Below are positions 40,922 through 47,130 of a DNA stretch of 47,130 nt, piece after piece. Made by a program: the position numbers and the translations under genes. The notes beneath the pieces are model-generated. The model was given only the letters and a program-made list of their open reading frames with translations, was not told where the DNA came from and ran no database searches. The DNA is from Dehalococcoidia bacterium (GTDB lineage: Bacteria; Chloroflexota; Dehalococcoidia; Dehalococcoidales; Fen-1064): positions 1 through 47,130 of the forward strand of contig DUFD01000040.1 in NCBI GenBank assembly GCA_011171075.1. Reading direction: 5' to 3'. Within the stretch, counting starts at the first letter, position 1, and the number at the start of each line of letters is the position of its first letter.

Positions 40922-41565
40922 CTCTGCTGCAGCCTGTTAAGTACGATACTCACGACCAGCGCAATGAATAGCAGTATCATGCCCAGGGCCAGTGACAGTT
41001 CGATTTCGCCCTTTGATGTTTCGAGCGAAATCGCCGTTGTCAGTGTTCTGGTAAAGCCTCTGATATTACCGCCGACCATCAGCGATAGCCCGACTTCAGA
41101 TATTGCCCGGCCGAATCCCATTATCACCGCCCCCAGCATGGCGAAGCGGGCTTCTTTAATGACCACGTATGCTGTTTGGAACCTGTTAGCCCCCAGCGAA
41201 ATGGCGGTGTCGGTTAATGTCACGTCCACGCCGCGTAGTGCGGAGATGGTGAGTCCCATCATTATCGGTAATACAAGGAGAACTTGCCCAATAACAATTC
41301 CCGCAGGTGTGAACAGGAGTCCGAGGCTGCCCAGCGGTCCGGCACGGGAAATAAAAACAAAGACAAAAAGGCCAACGACAACGGTAGGCACGCTGTAAAG
41401 GGTCTGGATAACGTTAATCAGCAGCCTTTTACCGCGGAAACTGTTGAAGTGTATTAGACTGCTCAGGGGCAAAGCTATCAGAGTAGCAATGGCACAGGAG
41501 GTCGCCGCGAGTGCTAGCGACCTCCCGGCTATCTGCATCACCTCCGGGTCGAGGGATACAATCAA
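40918..41565 (-). CDS. tupB: Tungstate ABC transporter permease
   Basis: At least 215 residues with about five or six membrane segments and the EAA-type loop GANRFQTAYVVIKEARFAML. The start given is TTG at 41565. The conserved N-terminal segment found in relatives (ELWEGF...) lies upstream and in frame, and the only start-like codon there is CTG at 41604, with AAGGAG at 41617-41612, seven nt before it. So translation may really begin at CTG, giving 13 more residues. An in-frame TAG lies further up. Confidence 0.88.
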   Translation of the reverse strand: MIVSLDPEVMQIAGRSLALAATSCAIATLIALPLSSLIHFNSFRGKRLLINVIQTLYSVPTVVVGLFVFVFISRAGPLGSLGLLFTPAGIVIGQVLLVLPIMMGLTISALRGVDVTLTDTAISLGANRFQTAYVVIKEARFAMLGAVIMGFGRAISEVGLSLMVGGNIRGFTRTLTTAISLETSKGEIELSLALGMILLFIALVVSIVLNRLQQR

Positions 41566-41643
41566 TTCTATTGCCTTGGTAAAACCTTCCCAGAGTTCGG
41601 TCAGCTTTCGGCTCCTTACCTAAGGTTATTCGTGGCTTTCTAG

Positions 41644-41682
41644 AGGTAACCCCACCCAAATGGGCGGGGTTACCTTATTTTT
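41644..41682 (+). terminator. Strong hairpin between tupA and tupB
   Basis: AGGTAACCCC (41644-41653) pairs fully with GGGGTTACCT (41666-41675); an inner CCC-GGG stem and a 4-base loop complete it. A T-rich tract follows on the plus strand only, and no plus-strand gene ends here. For the minus-strand tup mRNA it is a hairpin without a U tract, likely a stability or partial-stop element that keeps tupA mRNA more abundant than tupB and tupC. Confidence 0.55.
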
Positions 41683-41700
41683 AGTTGTATCAGCGTTGCG

Positions 41701-42603
41701 TTATTCTGGCTCGTTGCCAGCGCAAGGGGTGAACAGCTGCAGACCGTATTCCTCAACGCCGTATTTGCCCATAAGCTCCTGGATTTCGTCCGAAGTGAGG
41801 AAGTCTATCAGATTATTTGTCATTTCCAAATTGGTAACGGCTACATTGTCCGGGTTTATGGCGATTACCGAATAAACGTTGAGCAGTATATCACCCTCAG
41901 TTACTATGGGCACCAGGTCAATGTCGCCCTTGAAAGTGAGATATGTGCCCATGTCGGACAGAGTGTAGGCCTCCAGTTCGTGGGCCATCGTGAGGGTTGG
42001 CCCCATGCCAACTCCGGCCTCTACATACCAGGTGCCGGCGTTCCTTACGTCCTCGTAATCATAGCCGGCAGCCGCCCAGATGTTTTGTTCCATGATGTGC
42101 GTTCCAGAGCCATCTCCCCTGGATACAAAACTACCGTTTCCGTCTTCCATCAGTTTCTGGAAGGCTGCCTCGGGGGTCAGGCCTTTTATACCGGCCGGGT
42201 CATCCTCCGGGCCGACGATAAGGAAGTAGTTATAGGCAAAGGGGACTCGCTCCACGCCATATCCCTCAGCGACAAACTGCTCCTCCTGTGCTTTGGCATG
42301 GACTGTAATGACGTCGACATCACCTCTACGACCGTATTCCAGGGCCTTGCCAGTACCTGCGTAGAGGATATCCATACCGACACCGTACTCTTCCTCAAAC
42401 ATCGGCTCCAGATATCCCCAGAGGCCGGTATCATAGAGGCTCGTGGTGGTGGCTACCTTCAGTCTTGGTAAGGCTTTCTTGGCGGCTACTGCGTCTGTCG
42501 TCGATTCATCGCAGGCTGTTAGTGCTCCCACGGAGCCCAGGACCAGCAGTACGACGGCGAGGATGCTGATGATTACCTTCGCGCGGCTGATATTCACATG
42601 CAT
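41701..42603 (-). CDS. tupA: Tungstate ABC transporter substrate-binding lipoprotein
   Basis: 300 residues. The signal peptide ends in ALTAC with lipid-accepting Cys31. The oxyanion loop TTTSLYDTG at 52-60, FVSRGDGSGTH and GTGKALEYGRRGDVDV are the TupA/WtpA-like signatures; the TTTS form is typical of TupA, which binds tungstate with high affinity. ATG at 42603 has AAAGGA upstream. First gene of tupA-tupB-tupC-moaA. The transporter feeds tungstate to an anaerobe's tungsto-enzymes. Confidence 0.92.
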   Translation of the reverse strand: MHVNISRAKVIISILAVVLLVLGSVGALTACDESTTDAVAAKKALPRLKVATTTSLYDTGLWGYLEPMFEEEYGVGMDILYAGTGKALEYGRRGDVDVITVHAKAQEEQFVAEGYGVERVPFAYNYFLIVGPEDDPAGIKGLTPEAAFQKLMEDGNGSFVSRGDGSGTHIMEQNIWAAAGYDYEDVRNAGTWYVEAGVGMGPTLTMAHELEAYTLSDMGTYLTFKGDIDLVPIVTEGDILLNVYSVIAINPDNVAVTNLEMTNNLIDFLTSDEIQELMGKYGVEEYGLQLFTPCAGNEPE

Positions 42604-42673
42604 GACGTAATATCCTTTCTAAATCTGGAAGTTTTTAGTGTAAATCACCGTTTCAATGCCTGTAGCTTGCTTC

Positions 42674-42766
42674 TCAGGTAGGGGGGCTCAGGCTGCAGTT
42701 GAGACGGCGATATGCAGGCGAATGAAGATGGTGGGTACCCGGGTATGCACGCTCACATAGAATCAT
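42674..42766 (-). other. Possible 30-codon leader ORF under the riboswitch
   Basis: ATG at 42766 has AAAGGAG at 42780-42774, seven nt before it, and an open run of 30 codons to TGA at 42676-42674. The Shine-Dalgarno is the 3' arm of the riboswitch closing stem, so ligand binding could hide it. A second ATG four codons on is followed at once by TGA. The peptide matches nothing I know. It could be chance. Confidence 0.35.
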
Positions 42767-42770
42767 AGCA

Positions 42771-42871
42771 GCTCTCCTTTCCAAACACGGGAGGCGTAAG
42801 GGTTTTCCCTTGCACCCTATCGTTTGCCTCTCATAGGCAGGGCGCCCTTAGAGAAGGCAACTCGGAGATCC
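42771..42871 (-). promoter_or_regulatory. Molybdenum/tungsten cofactor riboswitch, P3-less (Tuco-type)
   Basis: The minus-strand leader matches the Moco RNA motif. P1 pairs TCTCC with GGAGA. P2 pairs TTGCC and TCTC with GAGA and GGCAA. P5 pairs GGTG and AAGGG, around AAAA, with CCCTT and CGCC. The conserved 3' segment GCCTCCCGTGTTTGGAAAGG closely matches the E. coli moaA riboswitch. Only six nt (ACGATA) join P2 and P5, so the P3 arm is missing; P3-less versions were linked to the tungsten cofactor. It lies between the tup promoter and tupA, in a 345-base gap. Confidence 0.82.
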
Positions 42872-42897
42872 GTATTTAATTGCTATAATCCATTTTT

Positions 42898-42927
42898 AGT
42901 ATAGCCAGATTATTAACAGGATGTCAA
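42898..42927 (-). promoter_or_regulatory. tup operon promoter
   Basis: On the minus strand TTGACA (42927-42922), an 18-bp spacer and TATACT (42903-42898). The start near 42890 precedes the riboswitch by about 20 nt, so the whole aptamer is in the transcript. Confidence 0.75.
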
Positions 42928-42948
42928 TTACAGGTATAGTATTAAAGC

Positions 42949-43902
42949 TCAGTCAGCATCATCGGCTGTTTCTTTGCCCTCCGGCAGCTGGTCAATCGAG
43001 GTGTCCGTGGTCAGCTTTAGCTTGTCCTCAAATCTGGCGAGCTTTCTGCCGGCGTCGTCGTACTTGCTGGCGGCATGGTGGATATGGCCTCCCAGGGTAT
43101 CGTAGTCATTCTGGAAATCGGCGAGGTCGCCCTGCAGCCTTTGTAAATGTCGCAAAATATCACCGGCGGCATGCTCGATGTGCAGCCCTTTCAGGCCGAG
43201 GATGATGACCTGGAGGTAGGCGTAGAAGCTGTTCGGGGAGACCGGAATCACCCTTTTCTGGAGGGCGTAGGAGTAGACCTCGCTTCCCTCGGCACCGTCG
43301 CGCAGTATCGTCTCGTAGTAGACGTTCTCGGCGGGTATGTACATCAAAGCGAAATCGAACGTGCCCTCATCCGTCAGGATGTACTTGGTAACGTTGTCAA
43401 TGTGCTTTTTCACGGTGCGTGTGAACTGCCGTCGCAGCGACTCTCTTTCGCGGTCGGACTCAGCGGCCAGTACTCGCTGGAAGTCCTCCAGCGGGAACTT
43501 CGAGTCGATGGGAACCAGGTTATCGCCAATCTGGATAACGGCATCTACCGCCTCGCCGCTCTTGAAGCGGTACTGGAGCGTGTAATTCTGTTGCGGGAGG
43601 ATATCAGCGAGCAGCCTCTCCAGCATGAGCTCCCCGAGGCCACCGCGGAACTTGGGGGCGCGCAGCACCTCCTGGAGGCTGGCTATGTCACGCCCGACGG
43701 CCTCTATCTGCTTCGTTCCTTCTTCCAGCTTGCCCAGGCTCCGGTTGACCTCCCCGAAGACACCCAGGCTACCTTCGAGCCTCTCGCCGACAGCCTTCGA
43801 CAGGGCATCACCCTGCTCCCGCCACCTTTTCCCCTGCCAGAACCTGTCCCAGATTAGGAAGAGGATGACTACTGCCAGAAGGATTATGATAAATATTTCC
43901 AT
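42949..43902 (-). CDS. rmuC: DNA recombination protein RmuC
   Basis: 317 residues. N-terminal membrane anchor (MEIFIIILLAVVILFLIW), a coiled coil at about 30-75, then the RmuC domain with RGGLGELMLERLLADIL, PIDSKFPLEDF and LMYIPAENVYYE; YAYLQVIILGLKGL follows. Suppresses inversions at short inverted repeats, perhaps as a nuclease. ATG at 43902 has GGAGG five nt upstream. It ends just before the tup promoter. Confidence 0.93.
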   Translation of the reverse strand: MEIFIIILLAVVILFLIWDRFWQGKRWREQGDALSKAVGERLEGSLGVFGEVNRSLGKLEEGTKQIEAVGRDIASLQEVLRAPKFRGGLGELMLERLLADILPQQNYTLQYRFKSGEAVDAVIQIGDNLVPIDSKFPLEDFQRVLAAESDRERESLRRQFTRTVKKHIDNVTKYILTDEGTFDFALMYIPAENVYYETILRDGAEGSEVYSYALQKRVIPVSPNSFYAYLQVIILGLKGLHIEHAAGDILRHLQRLQGDLADFQNDYDTLGGHIHHAASKYDDAGRKLARFEDKLKLTTDTSIDQLPEGKETADDAD

Positions 43903-43920
43903 AATAGCCTCCACAAAGGC

Positions 43921-44235
43921 TCAGATTCCAGACAGCTTTATTATCTCTTCAATGTCGTCGGGCTGTCCTAGGTTCTCAGTTACCTTGTTGACCCTTTCCT
44001 CTCCGCATTGGAGACACCTGTGAACTATTTGAAATCCCTTTCCAGACTTATATCTCAGCCTTACCGGTCTCATCAATCCGCCACATTTATTTTGTCGGTC
44101 TCCGGGCTTAATGTCTACGTGTTTCGAAAACAGGCAGAAGGGACAATGGTTACGATAAGTCCCGTTGCTTAACGGCAAAACCTCTCGACCACAGTTTTCA
44201 CAAACGAAGCCAGCATTTTCTTTTTCCCTGCTCAT
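43921..44235 (-). CDS. RNHCP domain protein
   Basis: 104 residues. Cys12-x2-Cys15, the name-giving YRNHCPFCLFSKHVD (28-32 core), and Cys74-x2-Cys77 form a zinc-binding module. The function is unknown; the domain is found alone in many Gram-positive and Chloroflexi-like bacteria. Sits 18 nt upstream of rmuC. Confidence 0.85.
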   Translation of the reverse strand: MSREKENAGFVCENCGREVLPLSNGTYRNHCPFCLFSKHVDIKPGDRQNKCGGLMRPVRLRYKSGKGFQIVHRCLQCGEERVNKVTENLGQPDDIEEIIKLSGI

Positions 44236-44242
44236 ACCCCGA

Positions 44243-44276
44243 ACTCCCCGGTTTGAATTACCTCAAACTAAGGAGT
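44243..44276. repeat. Hairpin at the edge of the TnpB-like relic
   Basis: ACTCC (44243-44247) pairs with GGAGT (44272-44276) and GTTTGA (44251-44256) with TCAAAC (44263-44268), separated by a 3x3 internal loop. It lies just past the relic's stop, as the right-end hairpin of an IS200/IS605 element would, and 8 nt before the RNHCP start. Confidence 0.4.
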
Positions 44277-44297
44277 CAGGGTTCCGTTTTTTCTCCC

Positions 44298-44520
44298 TTA
44301 CGGTTCCAGGCTTGACTGAACTAGGGACAGATTCACCGCCGTTCCTCTCGGGTTAGCGATTACTTCCGGTTCCTGCTTCATCAGGGTACTTTTCATCCCT
44401 GAATCCGGACCTCGACCGAATTTTCCTACCTGTATCGGCCACTGTAAGGCGGGATAAACCACCTTCCACCGGTATGTGTATATTCAGCCGCACTGGCTTT
44501 GGCGCCGTCCCCTGCAGATT
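44298..44520 (-). pseudogene. Decayed C-terminal tail of a TnpB (IS200/IS605-type) protein
   Basis: The minus strand between 44520 and 44298 has short coding-like pieces in different frames. From 44483 to the stop at 44300-44298 one frame is open for 61 codons and includes MKSTLMKQEPEVIANPRG, which resembles the KQE-containing tail of TnpB proteins as I remember it. An upstream piece in another frame (AGDGAKASAAEYTHTGG) also looks like the region after the last zinc ribbon. Stops and frame changes show decay. The rest of the gene is gone. The 3' end of tnpB normally encodes the guide RNA scaffold, so a relic of that could remain. Confidence 0.4.
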
Positions 44521-44820
44521 ATGAGCAGCGTATCACATTTAATACAATCAATGACTGGCCTCCTGTTTGCTAGCTGATGTTTGTTTGATTTGATATATTA
44601 TACACCTTCAAACAAGCAGTACAATGCAGCACAAGGCCTTTCTCGTCCGGCCCTTAATATCCAAGGGGGACACCCCCTTGGTATCCCCCGCCAAGAGGGG
44701 TTCCACCCCTCTGGACACCCCAAAACGGTGTGCGGGTATTTCTCTGGCGGGGTTATTTGCACCTAAAGGTGTGACGTGTTATCGGGACTGAGGGCTTTAG
44801 TTAGAATTTATTAGCAGAGC
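44521..44820. other. Gene-free stretch before nuoN
   Basis: With the relic, this forms a 619-base region between nuoN and the RNHCP gene. TTGTTTGA (44581-44588) and TCAAACAA (44608-44615) are an 8-bp inverted repeat around an A/T-rich centre. No coding signal is seen; the 61-codon open frame across the palindromes is taken as chance. Confidence 0.6.
44661..44714. repeat. Tandem G/C-rich palindromes (REP-like)
   Basis: CCAAGGGGG (44661-44669) pairs perfectly with CCCCCTTGG (44673-44681). A second hairpin pairs CCAAGAGGGG (44691-44700) with CCCCTCTGG (44706-44714) with one bulged A. Such paired palindromes act as dispersed genome repeats and mRNA-end stabilisers in many bacteria. Confidence 0.65.
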
Positions 44821-44853
44821 GTTTAAGAGGGGCGCAGCCCCTCTTTTCTTTTA
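44821..44853 (+). terminator. Hairpin at the 3' side of nuoN
   Basis: AAGAGGGGC (44825-44833) pairs with GCCCCTCTT (44837-44845) and is followed by a T-rich tract on the plus strand. For nuoN (minus) it is a stable hairpin without a U tract, so termination there would be partial. The first 20 bases equal the element at 28148 except for one base. Confidence 0.5.
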
Positions 44854-44854
44854 G

Positions 44855-46315
44855 CTAAATGCCAAACATCTTGGCGGCCAGTTCGGCGGCCTTCATGGCA
44901 AAGCCGGGCAGGATACCAACGAAGAGAACACCCAGGCAGGTGATGGTCAGGGCCACACGCAGCGCTCCTGAGGACGGTACCTTCTCCACAGAGGCCGGTT
45001 CCCCGAGCCACATTACCTTGACAACGCGCAAATAGTAGAAAGCGGATACCACGCTGTTGAGCACGGCGATAATGACCAGCCAGAGAAGGCCATTTTGGGC
45101 TGCCCCGCCGAAGATGTAAAACTTGGCCATAAATCCGGCTGCTGGCGGCATGCCGATAAGCGATATCAGGCACAACGTCAGTCCCAGGGTGAGCAGCGGC
45201 GACCGCTTGAACAGGCCGGAGAAGTCCTCGATGAGGTCGCTGTCAATCTTGTTGGTAATGGCAATGATGGCAATAAAGGCCCCCAGGTTGGCCAGCGAGT
45301 AGCTGAGCAGGAAGAAGAGGATGGTGCTCTGACCGATGGTCTCACCGGCAGAGGCCACGCCCATGGCCGCCAGACCCACCATCAAATAACCGGCCTGGGC
45401 GATGCTGGAGTACCCGAACATACGCTTGATATTTGTCTGTGGCAGCGCCGAGACATTCCCCACCGTCATGCCGATAGCCGCCAGTACGGCAAAGACCATT
45501 CCCCAGTCCAGACTCAGCCAGTCGGGGAGGCCGAAGGCAGAACTGAAGACGCGGAGGATGACGGCGAAGCCTGCTGCCTTGCTGCCGACTGAGAGATAAG
45601 CAACTATCGGTGTCGGGGCACCTTCGTAGACATCGGGCACCCACATCTGGAAGGGGACGGCGGCAATCTTGAATCCGAAACCGGCTATCAACAGAATAAT
45701 GCCGAGTACAAGGGCCGGGTTGTCGGCGACGCCCTGTGCACCCAGGGCCTGTACCTGCTGGGTAATTTCGCCCAGTTGTGTCGTGCCAGTGCTGCCGAAG
45801 ACGAGCGCCATCCCGTAGAGGAGTACTGCCGAGGCGGTAGCGCCCAGCAACAGGTACTTTATTGAGGACTCGGTTGATTTGGGGTCCTTGAGGAATCCGG
45901 CCAGGATGTAGAGGGAGATGCTGGCCAGTTCCAGCGAGACATAGATGGTAATTAACTCGGTGGCGGTCGCCATCAATAACATGCCCAGTGCCGACAGCAG
46001 AATCAGTGCGTGGTACTCACCCTGGAAGCGTTCGAACTTCGAGACGTAGTCGACCGATGCCAGGATGACCAGGGCGGCAATCCCGAGGAAAAGCAGCTTG
46101 AAGAAAAGGGCGAAGCTGTCCACCGCCAGTGTGCCGTTGAAGCTGACCTGTGCAGGGTCACCGAACATGGCGATGGTGAATGCGGCCGAGACCATTAGCC
46201 CGATAACGCTGACAATCGCCAGCGCTCCCTTCCGCTCGACGAAGAGGTCAAGCAGGATGACGGCCACGGCCGTGGCTGCCAGGCTAATTTCCGGTGCTAA
46301 CAGTCCAAGATCCAA
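44855..46315 (-). CDS. nuoN: NADH-quinone oxidoreductase subunit N
   Basis: 486 residues with about 14 membrane segments. Antiporter-like core: ELASISLYILAGF, KYLLLGATASAVLLYGMAL and GFGFKIAAVPFQMWVPDVYEG with its transmembrane Lys and the following TPIVAYLSVGSKAAGFAV. It belongs to the proton-pumping arm of complex I. ATG at 46315, downstream of nuoM by 14 nt. Many such anaerobes couple complex I to ferredoxin or other donors; not deducible here. Confidence 0.95.
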   Translation of the reverse strand: MDLGLLAPEISLAATAVAVILLDLFVERKGALAIVSVIGLMVSAAFTIAMFGDPAQVSFNGTLAVDSFALFFKLLFLGIAALVILASVDYVSKFERFQGEYHALILLSALGMLLMATATELITIYVSLELASISLYILAGFLKDPKSTESSIKYLLLGATASAVLLYGMALVFGSTGTTQLGEITQQVQALGAQGVADNPALVLGIILLIAGFGFKIAAVPFQMWVPDVYEGAPTPIVAYLSVGSKAAGFAVILRVFSSAFGLPDWLSLDWGMVFAVLAAIGMTVGNVSALPQTNIKRMFGYSSIAQAGYLMVGLAAMGVASAGETIGQSTILFFLLSYSLANLGAFIAIIAITNKIDSDLIEDFSGLFKRSPLLTLGLTLCLISLIGMPPAAGFMAKFYIFGGAAQNGLLWLVIIAVLNSVVSAFYYLRVVKVMWLGEPASVEKVPSSGALRVALTITCLGVLFVGILPGFAMKAAELAAKMFGI

Positions 46316-46329
46316 TACCTGCTCCTATG

Positions 46330-47130
46330 CTAGCCACCTATCAAAGTCGCTATCGGCGAAACGCCGAGCTTAATAACATCGGTCAGTATTGCCGGGTAAA
46401 TCCCGACCAGTAGAATCAGGGCGACAAAGGAGAACATGTATACCTTTTCCAGGTTGTCCGCGTCCTTGGCCTCGTTATATTGTTCCAGCACTGGACCGTA
46501 GAACGTCCGCTGGAGCATCCACAGGATATAGCCCGCCGCCAGCACCACGCCTACCGCTGTCAGCAGGGTATAGACCTCGACACCACCCACGACCGTGCTG
46601 GAGAATGAGCCGGTGAAGGTGATAAACTCGGCGGCAAAGCCGCTGGTTAGTGGCAGTCCCAGCGAGCCAAGTCCGGCAATCGAGAAGACAATAGCGATAA
46701 TCGGCATCTGCCGGGCCAGACCGCCCAGTTTGTTCAGGTCGCGTTCTTCAACGTTATGCATCGTCAAACCGGCCATGGCAAAGAGCAGTCCAGTAAGCAG
46801 ACCGTGACTGACCATTTGTAGGCCGGCACCGATGAGGCTTATCTCACCCAGCGCAAAGACACCCAGTAGCACGAAGCCCATGTGACTCACACTGCTGTAG
46901 GCAATCATCCGTTTCAGGTCGGTCTGCCTTAACGTTACCGCTGCCCCGTAGAGCACGCTAATGACAGCTAGCGCCAGTAACAGCGGTGCAAAGTCACGGG
47001 CAACGTCCGGAAAGATACTCACGCAGACGCGAATCATTCCGTAGCCGCCCATCTTGATTAACGCCCCGGCCAGCATCACGCTACCGGCGGTCGGTGCGTC
47101 GGTGTGGGCGTCCGGCAGCCAGGTATGCAG
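46330..47130 (-). CDS. nuoM: NADH-quinone oxidoreductase subunit M, 3' part
   Basis: The C-terminal 266 residues, open to the window edge at 47130. The first visible residues, LHTWLPDAHTDAPTAGSVML, are the proton-channel signature of NuoM/ND4, and KMGGYGMIRV, KRMIAYSSVSHMGFVLLG and SHGLLTGLLF follow. The ATG-like codon at 47079 is internal, not the start. About 230 N-terminal residues lie outside the window. Precedes nuoN in the usual nuoM-nuoN order. Confidence 0.95.
   Translation of the reverse strand: MHTWLPDAHTDAPTAGSVMLAGALIKMGGYGMIRVCVSIFPDVARDFAPLLLALAVISVLYGAAVTLRQTDLKRMIAYSSVSHMGFVLLGVFALGEISLIGAGLQMVSHGLLTGLLFAMAGLTMHNVEERDLNKLGGLARQMPIIAIVFSIAGLGSLGLPLTSGFAAEFITFTGSFSSTVVGGVEVYTLLTAVGVVLAAGYILWMLQRTFYGPVLEQYNEAKDADNLEKVYMFSFVALILLVGIYPAILTDVIKLGVSPIATLIGG

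Noticed and set aside
42771-42871. Ordinary molybdenum-type Moco riboswitch
   Set aside because: The P3 arm has no room in the six bases between P2 and P5, and the operon is a tungstate one; Moco sensing is still possible.
44310-44370. rRNA fragment
   Set aside because: GTAATCGC and GCGGTGAAT recall 16S rRNA, but flanks do not match and the reading frame explains the stretch better as a TnpB-like tail.
44581-44766. 61-residue open frame
   Set aside because: It reads through the REP-like palindromes; the peptide reflects the palindromes, with no start signal.

Overview
The window reads as a chromosomal segment of an anaerobic bacterium. Bacterial housekeeping genes (folC, dtd, ybeY, miaB, yajC, nadB/nadC, nadK, rmuC) rule out an archaeon. 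The gene style suggests a Chloroflexota/Dehalococcoidia-like organism, but this is inference without any database search. Points in favour are many GTG/TTG starts, 4-base GTGA gene overlaps, class I two-subunit fumarase, class 1B PyrD, tungstate uptake, Lar nickel-pincer genes, an Isf-like flavoprotein and G/C-rich palindromic repeats. Several promoters match sigma-70 consensus closely (for example TTGACG-17-TATAAT at parA). No rRNA, CRISPR array, prophage or intact transposase was seen.

Layout. 0.1-8.0 kb (+): folC, three tandem MATE-family exporters, an FmdB zinc ribbon, dtd and an SDR oxidoreductase. 8.1-9.0 kb (+): a Fur-family regulator, a 70-residue protein and the nickel-binding protein CooT. 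9.0-16.5 kb (-): one tight operon Nudix-miaB-yajC-nadB-nadC-larB-larE-larC, then tRNA-Ser(GCT). 16.8-17.8 kb (+): ybeY and an iron-sulfur flavoprotein. 17.8-24.2 kb (-): pyrD, tatD, a DUF167 protein, a CapA-like lipoprotein, a coiled-coil protein, an alpha/beta hydrolase and an MFS transporter. 24.4-25.5 kb (+): parA with a small ribbon-helix-helix-like partner. 25.8-26.9 kb (-): a second Fur-family regulator and a His-rich membrane protein. 27.1-31.3 kb (+): malate dehydrogenase, both fumarase subunits separated by a HAD hydrolase, a HIT protein and an unknown. 31.3-35.5 kb (-): Nudix, alpha/alpha-toroid, GNAT and thioredoxin-like genes, ADP-ribose pyrophosphatase, a short N-acetylglutamate synthase and NAD kinase. 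35.7-42.9 kb: molybdopterin genes (moaB, moaC, moaA), a YkgJ protein, an enoyl-CoA hydratase and a tungstate ABC transporter. 42.9-47.1 kb (-): rmuC, an RNHCP protein, a gene-poor relic region, nuoN and the 3' part of nuoM.

How parts fit. NadB and NadC make nicotinate mononucleotide, one adenylylation step from the LarB substrate; LarB, LarE and LarC then build the nickel-pincer cofactor, with CooT and a Fur-type regulator convergent next door, so 8.1-14.3 kb looks like a NAD-to-nickel-cofactor locus. No larA is present. Tungstate uptake (tupABC) and moaA form a second cofactor operon, preceded by a consensus promoter and a leader that matches the Moco/Tuco riboswitch and lacks the P3 arm, which points to the tungsten cofactor.

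The most unusual signals are: (1) five clusters of tandem 8-bp units (consensus RTTGCGYA), all within 5 kb around parA and its partner, one inside the parA promoter; (2) the Tuco-type riboswitch whose closing stem contains the Shine-Dalgarno of a 30-codon leader ORF; (3) the Lar genes without larA, fused in operon with NAD synthesis; and (4) a decayed TnpB-like tail in the 619-base gap before nuoN.
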